This document shows, in pieces, positions 57,421-64,000 of a stretch of DNA of 64,000 bases. The notes below the pieces were generated by a model. That model was not told the origin of the DNA. It made no database searches and worked only from the letters and a program-made list of their open reading frames with translations. Numbering within the stretch: position 1 is the first letter of the stretch; the number at the start of each line of letters is the position of its first letter. The position numbers were made by a program, and so were the translations under genes. Source of the stretch: Intrasporangium calvum DSM 43043 (GTDB lineage: Bacteria > Actinomycetota > Actinomycetes > Actinomycetales > Dermatophilaceae); NCBI RefSeq assembly GCF_000184685.1, contig NC_014830.1, positions 3,348,001 through 3,412,000 on the forward strand, given 5' to 3'.

Positions 57421-60400
57421 TCGTCGTCCCCCTCGACGTCGTCTTCACTGTCCTGCGCCGGCGCCGTGTCGCCTTGGAGGGCTGCACGCCGGTGGTTCTC
57501 TTCGAGCAGTCGGTCGAGGATCTCGACGCGTGCCGCTGGTGAGACGGTCCAGCGCGTCATCTGCCGGTACGTGTGGAAACCGTGGTCGAGCGGCACGTCG
57601 TCCCAGCCGTAGGCTTCCATCACCGCCTTGTCGAGCTCCACGTGGATCTCGCGCATCCGGTCGACGTCCGGATCGACGCCGGTCGCAATGTCCGAATCAT
57701 TGACGAGGTTGTAGAGTTTCGTAAGACCTAGATCACGCCTGAGCATGACTTCTTCGCGTTCGCCGTCGAGTATCTCCCCCATGGATCGCAGGTTCGCGGA
57801 AATACGTGGCCGACTGAAGGTGCCGAATACGTCAGTGGGCGTATACCTGGTTGTGTTGTGACCCAAGCTGGACCCGTTGGCGATGGCCCAAAGCTGGTGG
57901 GGTGTCGAGGACAGAATGGCCTGCTCGGCAAAGTCATCCGTCGCAAAGACGACCAAAGCGTGGCTGAACACACAATTCGTAGGGACACGCAAAGGCATCA
58001 CGCTTACCGAATGAATCGTCATGGCTAGCACTTCACGCTTTTCCGCGATGGCTAATCGAAGCGCTGGCCTAGCGTTCCAGAACTTCCACCATTCATTAAC
58101 CATGCGTGGGTACTTGATGGCGTCTTTCGTGGCGCGCTCAGGACGCACATGATTAATCACATGCCTCCAAGGACCCGTGTACCGTTCCGCTTGAGCCCGG
58201 GACCGCTCGCCGAAGTCAATCACCCAGCGAGAAGGTGCGGCGCTTGCACGGGAATTGAGGTCATCACCGTTGAGATACGGTGACACCACCTCTTGCGCAG
58301 CAGAATCATCCTCTATCCATGCTCGAACCTGGTCATAATCGACGATGAAACCCATTCCGAGCACGATACATCCCTGAAAAGCCCTGCCGCGGTTCTCTGA
58401 GAGGCGAAGGGGCCTGCCGCTCACTCTGCCCGATGGCTCAAGCAGCGTCGATATCTTCCCAACTACCTGCCCGTCACAGACCCGGGGAACAGCGTCTGAG
58501 ATTGGGCCGTTGACGCCCCAAACCGCTGCGTACTCCAAATTGGCGCTGGATGCGGGCCAGGTCCGGCTCTGTATCGCACGAACAATAGAGAAACCGCGGA
58601 ACTCCATTTGATCCAGGCCTACTTCTCGAGTATCTCCTTGAGCCACCGTGCTGGTGGCGATTAGCCCGACACATCCACGAGTAGTCAACAACTCGAACGC
58701 CCGCAAGAAGAAGTAGGCGATGAGATCGGCATTTCCAGCAGTACCGGCGATCAGACTTGCCAGCCATTGTCGTACATTCGGGCCAAACGCCGAGGACTGC
58801 TTCTTTCCACCAAGGAACGGGGGGTTCCCGATGACCGCGTCGAAGCCGCCTCTGGTCATGACGTCGGGGACCGCGAGGATCCAGTGGAGGGGCTTCCAGC
58901 GGTCGTAGTCCGTCTCTACCGTGGGGGTGAGTCCAGCCTCGAGGATCGCGTCGAGCATCATGCGGTCGCGCTTCGATTCCTCCGGGTTGTGGGCGCGGGC
59001 GACGGCGATGCGGAGGTTCTCGTAGGCCTCGTCAAGAGCCCTGCCCGGCTTGCCGCCAAGCCGAAGCCCCGCGGCGATGACCCCGTCCGCGATGTCGGTG
59101 AGCTGCCGCGTGAGCTCCTGGTACTCGCGCCACTGGCGCCGCTTCGTCGTCGCGGACCGCTGCGGGTCGTCGTCGTTGACTTCGGAGGCAAGGCGTCGGC
59201 GCAGGTTCGCAGCCTTCTCGAGCACGCCCTCCACGTTGAGCTCCCGCACGACGTCGCCGCCGAGCACGTCGTCGAAGAGTCGGCTCGTCCCCTTCTTCTC
59301 GGGGTCGACGTGGAGGGCCTTGAGCTGACGTGCGTCAGTGAGGCCAAGCAGCGAGTTGCCGTGCAGGATCTTGTCGTCGACGAAGGAGAACGGCAGCCGG
59401 GGGTCGAGCGACACGAGCCACAACGACAGCTTGCACATCTCGACCGCCATGGCGTTGATGTCGGCGCCGTACAGGCAGTTGGCCACGACCTGCCGAATCG
59501 CGTGAGTCCGCAGCTCGTGCGGCGCCCCGTGGGCGGCGCCGTCGCGATGCCATGCCTCGACGAGCCGATCGGCGAGGTACCGAGCGGCGGCGACGAGGAA
59601 CGCCCCCGACCCGCAGGCGATGTCCGCGACCTTTAGGTCGAGGATCTCGTCCGAGGAGATTGGCTTCCACGCGTTCCGATCCCCCGTGTCGTGCGGACCG
59701 GGGCTGTAGACGAGCGGCTCGAGGGCGTGGAGGACCACCTCCTCAGCCAGGGACCTGGGCGTGTAATGCGCACCGGCCGTCGCCCGCGACGGGGTCTCGA
59801 CGATGACGACCCCCCCCGGGGGCATGACGACAGGTCGCTCCCGCAGGTCCCGTCGCATGATCCCGATGAACGGGCGAAGCCGCTCACGGGTCTCCTCGTC
59901 GTGGCTCACGGCACGCAGGGCCAGCTCGACGTCCTCCGGCACAGACGCAAGCGCCTTGGCCAGGGCTGCCTTCGTTGGCGGCTGGCTCGCGGGCTGGACC
60001 ACTTTGACGCGAGCGATGAGCGCTTCGGCGAACCTGGCGTCCGTGGTCTGCTGCGCCCGCAAGGTTTCGAGCTCGGCCAGCGTCATCTCGGGCTCGGCGC
60101 CGGGCTTACCGATGAGACCCACGGTCTCCTCCGAGACGTCGGCACAGGAGTACCCGAGGAGGCCTTCGTAGATGTAGCCGATCTGCTCGACGTCGATGTC
60201 ACGGAATGAGATTCGCCGCGCAGGGTCGCCCTTCTTCAGCTGGGCCATCTGCACGGCTCGCAGGACCTCGAGCATGACGCGGTCGCTCACCGTCACCGCG
60301 AGAGTTCCCCGGTCGGTGCGGCGCATCAAGAAGGGGAAGCGCCCTGGGTCGAAGAGGGATCCTCCGTAGGACGGCAGGCGCAGGTCCTCGAACGACGCCC

Positions 60401-61502
60401 CTTGGTATAGCGCCTGGGAGGTCGCGAGAAGGCGGTGCCACGACATGTGCGTGGCGTCGAGTGCCTCCGGTCCTTCCTCGCGGGCCCGACGGTCGAGCGC
60501 GTCCATCTCGCCACTGATGCCGTACCCCATGGAGAACAGCCGTCCCTGCGGGAGAAGGCCCCGTTCCTCGGCGAAGAGGAGGAAGACGACGCGCATCATG
60601 ATCGTCACGGCTGCGTCGTAGACGCGGCCGCGATCTGCGGGGAGAATCTCGCCCTGCCCGTTGCTGCGTGCGTCGAGAGCCGACTCGGAGAGCGACTGCG
60701 TCAGGAGCTCGACCGCCCGCCTGACCTGCACGCCGAGCGCCTCGGTGATCTCTTCGGCGGCGGCAACCGACTTGCCGAAGAGCTCGCCGAGCCGGTCCTC
60801 GGGCTTCCCGCCGAGCAGCCGCTTCCGCTGGAGGATCTCGGCGAAGGCGTCCCGGGTCTCGGGCTCCTCGATCCATGTCTGGGCATCGACGATCCCCGAG
60901 GCCACCATCGTGTCCCGACGAGCGCTGACGACTGCCCACCACCGCCCATCCGTCACCACGCCGATGGGCACACCTGTGTTGCGGAGCAGCTCCTCCATGC
61001 GATCGATCGGGCTCGCTGCCCAGCCGTCGTCCAGTGCATCACGGAGGGACTCGACGGGGTCAACGACGAGCGTCAGGGCTCCGACCGTGTCGCTGTGCAC
61101 GAGGGCACCCGTTGGCATGACCGTCACCGCATGGTTGGGCGACCGCACGCCCTTGGCGGCCTGGACAAGCAGCGCACCGGATAGATCGGTCGTGAGACTG
61201 TCCCGCCATCCGATGACATCGCGGAGCACCGTCTCGACCCAGGTCTCTCGAGCAGAGCGGTACGCCGCGAGGGCAGTCTCGCCGCCCTGGCCCCGGTCCC
61301 ACACCTCCCACGCCTTCTCGAACGTGGGCTTCGCCTCGACGAGGACAGCCTTTGCCTCCGGGGCGAGCTGTGGCATGCCCTGAGGCCAGATGTCCTTGAG
61401 AACGGGGACGGACAGGAACGGCCCGTCGACGTCGACGAGAGCGAGCCACCCGCGGTGGGTGTCGTTCGCGGAACGGCGCTGAGCGGCATACGGATGCCTC
61501 AT
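57417..61502 (-). CDS. drmMI: DISARM adenine-specific DNA methyltransferase DrmMI
   Basis: A 1361-residue type II/IIG-like N6-adenine methyltransferase, the modification enzyme of class 1 DISARM, which marks host DNA as self. SAM-binding motif I VADIACGSGAFLVAAARYL near 620-640, catalytic NPPF in AVIGNPPFLGGKKQ near 890. About 600 N-terminal residues of alpha-rich sequence come first. The region from about 907 to 1270 (58.8 to 57.7 kb) is the likely target-recognition domain and is much lower in GC than the rest. Start ATG at 61502, ATGA with the drmD stop; repeat-A core in codons 4-8 (YAA). Confidence 0.92.
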   Translation of the reverse strand: MRHPYAAQRRSANDTHRGWLALVDVDGPFLSVPVLKDIWPQGMPQLAPEAKAVLVEAKPTFEKAWEVWDRGQGGETALAAYRSARETWVETVLRDVIGWRDSLTTDLSGALLVQAAKGVRSPNHAVTVMPTGALVHSDTVGALTLVVDPVESLRDALDDGWAASPIDRMEELLRNTGVPIGVVTDGRWWAVVSARRDTMVASGIVDAQTWIEEPETRDAFAEILQRKRLLGGKPEDRLGELFGKSVAAAEEITEALGVQVRRAVELLTQSLSESALDARSNGQGEILPADRGRVYDAAVTIMMRVVFLLFAEERGLLPQGRLFSMGYGISGEMDALDRRAREEGPEALDATHMSWHRLLATSQALYQGASFEDLRLPSYGGSLFDPGRFPFLMRRTDRGTLAVTVSDRVMLEVLRAVQMAQLKKGDPARRISFRDIDVEQIGYIYEGLLGYSCADVSEETVGLIGKPGAEPEMTLAELETLRAQQTTDARFAEALIARVKVVQPASQPPTKAALAKALASVPEDVELALRAVSHDEETRERLRPFIGIMRRDLRERPVVMPPGGVVIVETPSRATAGAHYTPRSLAEEVVLHALEPLVYSPGPHDTGDRNAWKPISSDEILDLKVADIACGSGAFLVAAARYLADRLVEAWHRDGAAHGAPHELRTHAIRQVVANCLYGADINAMAVEMCKLSLWLVSLDPRLPFSFVDDKILHGNSLLGLTDARQLKALHVDPEKKGTSRLFDDVLGGDVVRELNVEGVLEKAANLRRRLASEVNDDDPQRSATTKRRQWREYQELTRQLTDIADGVIAAGLRLGGKPGRALDEAYENLRIAVARAHNPEESKRDRMMLDAILEAGLTPTVETDYDRWKPLHWILAVPDVMTRGGFDAVIGNPPFLGGKKQSSAFGPNVRQWLASLIAGTAGNADLIAYFFLRAFELLTTRGCVGLIATSTVAQGDTREVGLDQMEFRGFSIVRAIQSRTWPASSANLEYAAVWGVNGPISDAVPRVCDGQVVGKISTLLEPSGRVSGRPLRLSENRGRAFQGCIVLGMGFIVDYDQVRAWIEDDSAAQEVVSPYLNGDDLNSRASAAPSRWVIDFGERSRAQAERYTGPWRHVINHVRPERATKDAIKYPRMVNEWWKFWNARPALRLAIAEKREVLAMTIHSVSVMPLRVPTNCVFSHALVVFATDDFAEQAILSSTPHQLWAIANGSSLGHNTTRYTPTDVFGTFSRPRISANLRSMGEILDGEREEVMLRRDLGLTKLYNLVNDSDIATGVDPDVDRMREIHVELDKAVMEAYGWDDVPLDHGFHTYRQMTRWTVSPAARVEILDRLLEENHRRAALQGDTAPAQDSEDDVEGDDE
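57690..58780. other. Lower-GC block inside drmMI (likely imported target-recognition domain)
   Basis: By hand count, 57961-58020 has 30 of 60 G+C, while 59041-59100 in the same gene has 45 of 60. The block starts just after the NPPF motif and ends near the conserved C-terminus, so it matches the specificity region of the enzyme. Confidence 0.65.
61480..61493 (+). repeat. Dispersed repeat family A core at the start of drmMI
   Basis: TGAGCGGCATACGG at 61480-61493, only six bases inside the drmMI start codon; on the coding strand it reads CCGTATGCCGCTCA, giving PYAAQ. Confidence 0.7.
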
Positions 61503-64000
61503 GAGATCCTGCCAGCGCGCGCGTCCTCAGGCGTCAGCGCGAAGACGACGGCGGCGGCAGACACGTGCGGCCTGATGTCGGCATACCGCTCACGGATCGA
61601 CTCCACCTCGCGGCGCTCCTCCTCGTCGAGGCTCGCGAGCCGCTCGTCCATCGCGGCCAGGTCGCGCTTGCGCTGCCTCTGCTGGTCGTCGGTGAACAAC
61701 AGCTCCTCTTCCTGGGCCCGCATCTCCGCGGCGAGCCGTGCGCGCGAGTCCCGAAGGTTGAGTCGGAACGCCTCGAAGATCTCGTGGGCGCGCTTGACGT
61801 CGGCGTCACGGCGGCCTTCGAGGGCGGCCGTGACTGCCGCCTGCCGCGTCTCGGCGCGCTTCGCCATCTCCGTGAGCAGACGCGTCCGCAGGTGCGAGCC
61901 CTCGGCGTTCCAGGCGTCTGCGACCTGTCGGCGAAGCCGCTCATCGGCGAGCGTCAGGTGCTCCGCGTCCAGCGCGGCATCCAGCAGCTCCTCGACCTTG
62001 CCCATGGCGATGACCTGGCCCCCGATGCGGATACCGGTGAGGAAGACCTCCTCGTGCAGGCGCAGACCGCCCCGGCCCACGAGAACGAGTCGGGACACCG
62101 CGGCCACGCTGGAGTGAGGGAGTCCATCGACCACCACCGCGGTCACTCGGTGGATGTCGGAATCGGAGCTGAAGAGCGCCGCCCGCAGCATCCGCGAGGA
62201 CTTCTGCAACAGTCCGTGCCCGAGATGGACGTGGACGATTTCGGAGCGCCCCTCGGCAGCCCTGTCGTCAAAGGTGATCGGCCTCGGTTCACCAGGCTTC
62301 AACCGCGTGTCGAGGCCCCGCAAGGCAGAGTGCCACGACGGGGCGAGCCTCGGCACCTCGAAGACCTGAGCATCCGTGCGCTCGTCACCGACCTCGATGA
62401 GGGGAGGCTGATGCGCCAGAGTCAGCGCCGTGTCGACAACGCGCCGGGCATTGGAAGGCGTCAGGTGCATGGCCTCCTTGCGCTGCTCGTACGTCTGCGA
62501 CAGCTCGGTGAGCTGCCGGTTCAGCTCGGCGCCTCCCGCCAGCGTGCGGTTGATGATGGCCGCGTGGTCGGTCACAACGGCCTTCTTCGCCCGCGGCTTG
62601 TTGCCCGTCGGGCTGAAGTGCTCCTGTACCTCGGAGTCGATGACCTGGTTGACCGACCCGAGATCCTGCGCCACCTGACCGATCTTCTCCGCAATGCGGC
62701 GCATGAAGTCCATATCCGCGTCGAACGTCGTCGCCTTCGAGATGGGCGCGAAGTGGAAGATCTCCGGCGTGTACTTCTGTCCGTAGCGGTCGATGCGACC
62801 GATGCGCTGCTCGAGTCGTGACGGGTTGAACGGGATGTCGAAGTTGACCAGCCGGTGGCAGTGGGTCTGCAGATCGATCCCCTCGCCGGCGGAGTCCGTG
62901 GCCACCAGGACACGGACGGGCTCCTGCGCTGGATCGGCCGTGAAGCGTGCGCGGGTCAGCTCACGCGTCTCGGCGTCGGTCGAGCCCTGGATGGTGGCGA
63001 TCCGGTCGCGGTAGCCGCGCTGCTCGAGGATGTCGACGACCCACTCGAGGGTCGCGGCGTACTCGGTGAAGATGACGACGCGCTCGTTGGTCCACGTCTT
63101 GCGATCGGGGCGACACACAGAGTCTAGGAAGGTGATCAGCGCCTCGAGTCGAGAGTCCGGGCGGTGCTCGTAGCCGCTGCCCCATGTGACGAGACGATCG
63201 ATGTCCTGCGGCTTGGCTGCGACGAGGGGATCCGACCCCTTGCTCTGTCGGAGCGTCACGAACTCCGGCTGATCCGACTGACCTTCTTCCTCGTCCGACT
63301 GGTCGCTGCCCAGGACCTCCTGGTAGTAGTCGTCGTCATCGTCGAGGTCAGGCAGGTGACCGGTGGCGGCAGCGGCGGCATACAGCTCCATCGTGCGGGC
63401 GAAGGCCCACGGGCTGGAGAGGAAGCGCTTCTTCAGGAGCATCGCGACGATGTCCCCGCCGCGGCGCTTGCCGTTGGCGCGGGCGCTCTCAGCGAGGATC
63501 CGGTCGAGATCGGTGAACGCGTCTTGCTCGGACTGGGACGGCGTGAATGGGATCGTCTTGACCTCGCGGGCCTTGAAGTCCTTGTCCTTGATCTCCGTCT
63601 TGAGCCGACGCACCGTCACCTCCTTGAGCGCCGTCTCGTCCAGGGTCGCGCCCCGGCTGAAGCGCCGGTCATCGATCATCTCGAGCAGCGCGGTGAAGCT
63701 CTCGGAGTGGCCGTTGTGCGGGGTTGCGCTGAGGAACAGGCGGTGCTCGCACTTCTCCGCGAGGGCTCGCGTCGCGATGGTGCGCTGGCTGTCGACGGCG
63801 TAGCCGCGCCCTCCGCCGACCGCGCTGGGGCTGGCGGGGGCAACGTGGTGGGCCTCGTCGACGACGAGGGCGTCGAAGGCGAATCGCTTGGCAGTGCTGG
63901 TGTCGCGGACCTGCGCGTAGACGTCGCGGAGAAGACGCTGCGCGCGAAGGGTGGGCAGCCACGCCATGCTCACGATCACCCTCGGGAAGAGGGTGAAAGG
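61499..64000 (-). CDS. drmD: DISARM helicase DrmD (SNF2-like), N-terminus beyond the window
   Basis: About 833 C-terminal residues of a SNF2-family ATPase, first gene of class 1 DISARM; the frame stays open to base 64000. Visible motifs: DEAH box LVVDEAHHVAP, motif III FLSATPHNGHSESF, then the second RecA domain with VVIFTEYAATLEWVVDILEQ, VATDSAGEGIDLQ, INFD-like NFDIPFNPSRLEQRIGRIDRYGQ. The last 250 residues form a coiled coil (RDSRARLAAEMRAQEEELLF). Walker A must lie just past the window edge. Stop overlaps the drmMI start. Confidence 0.9.
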   Translation of the reverse strand, partial: PFTLFPRVIVSMAWLPTLRAQRLLRDVYAQVRDTSTAKRFAFDALVVDEAHHVAPASPSAVGGGRGYAVDSQRTIATRALAEKCEHRLFLSATPHNGHSESFTALLEMIDDRRFSRGATLDETALKEVTVRRLKTEIKDKDFKAREVKTIPFTPSQSEQDAFTDLDRILAESARANGKRRGGDIVAMLLKKRFLSSPWAFARTMELYAAAAATGHLPDLDDDDDYYQEVLGSDQSDEEEGQSDQPEFVTLRQSKGSDPLVAAKPQDIDRLVTWGSGYEHRPDSRLEALITFLDSVCRPDRKTWTNERVVIFTEYAATLEWVVDILEQRGYRDRIATIQGSTDAETRELTRARFTADPAQEPVRVLVATDSAGEGIDLQTHCHRLVNFDIPFNPSRLEQRIGRIDRYGQKYTPEIFHFAPISKATTFDADMDFMRRIAEKIGQVAQDLGSVNQVIDSEVQEHFSPTGNKPRAKKAVVTDHAAIINRTLAGGAELNRQLTELSQTYEQRKEAMHLTPSNARRVVDTALTLAHQPPLIEVGDERTDAQVFEVPRLAPSWHSALRGLDTRLKPGEPRPITFDDRAAEGRSEIVHVHLGHGLLQKSSRMLRAALFSSDSDIHRVTAVVVDGLPHSSVAAVSRLVLVGRGGLRLHEEVFLTGIRIGGQVIAMGKVEELLDAALDAEHLTLADERLRRQVADAWNAEGSHLRTRLLTEMAKRAETRQAAVTAALEGRRDADVKRAHEIFEAFRLNLRDSRARLAAEMRAQEEELLFTDDQQRQRKRDLAAMDERLASLDEEERREVESIRERYADIRPHVSAAAVVFALTPEDARAGRIS

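Overview
The window is 64 kb of very GC-rich DNA with tight gene packing, GTG starts, leuA-free branched-chain transporter genes, several ECF sigma factors, a DesA3-type desaturase pair and a GuaB1-type enzyme. This points to an actinomycete, probably of the Micrococcales (Intrasporangiaceae-like); the genus is an inference from gene content and I cannot test it here. Most of the window is ordinary chromosome. The last 17.5 kb, to the right of a tRNA-Phe gene, looks like a defence island.

Left part (1-10 kb): the end of an acyl-CoA carboxylase carboxyltransferase, a SAM methyltransferase, then a leftward operon of a CoA-transferase (CaiB/BaiF) and a complete branched-chain-amino-acid-type ABC importer (binding lipoprotein, LivH, LivM, LivG, LivF), with a divergent GntR/FCD regulator and a nearby amidohydrolase. 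10-16 kb: a sugar cluster of two GT4-like glycosyltransferases, an alpha/alpha-barrel protein, a GH130-family beta-mannoside phosphorylase-like enzyme and a mannose-6-phosphate-isomerase-like cupin, coupled by GTGA overlaps. 16-28 kb: PabC-like lyase, DsrE protein, PIG-L deacetylase, AdhP, a secreted I36 protein, three sigma factors (two with membrane partners), CsbD, a CDF metal exporter, two O6-alkylguanine-DNA methyltransferases flanking a sigma factor, a PHP-domain protein, and tRNA-Glu and tRNA-Asp. 28-33 kb: PucR regulator divergent from a flavin/2Fe-2S reductase, DesA3-like desaturase and a HAD phosphatase. 33-39 kb: a leftward redox operon of a GltD-like oxidoreductase, pyruvate:ferredoxin oxidoreductase NifJ and a DHOD-like protein. 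39-46 kb: GuaB1, a zinc metalloprotease, a small conserved protein, YceI and a secreted subtilase.

Island (46.4 kb to the right edge): after tRNA-Phe and its terminator, every gene runs leftward with starts and stops overlapping or one base apart. From upstream to downstream these are drmD (cut by the window edge), drmMI, drmA, drmB and drmC, which is the gene order of class 1 DISARM anti-phage systems. A 118-residue unknown protein follows, then a Ycf46-type AAA+ ATPase, a Ycf35/DUF1257 protein with an added N-terminal membrane segment, a DUF2997 protein, a multi-pass membrane protein ending in a helix-hairpin-helix domain, and an NrdG-like radical SAM protein. That second five-gene cassette, apparently co-translated with DISARM, is the best candidate in the window for an undescribed system.

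Two families of short dispersed repeats stand out. One, AGCYCAGCGGCATACGG, occurs at 13 places, alone or as inverted pairs that form hairpins, in a pattern like the DNA uptake sequences of Neisseria; it also occurs inside the first codons of drmA and drmMI. A second motif, TCGAGTGTGCA-N4-GTGCCG, occurs in a small array before a sigma factor and again near 41.1 kb. Two long perfect inverted repeats (22 and 21 bp arms) and three truncated gene ends lying beside copies of the first repeat complete the picture.
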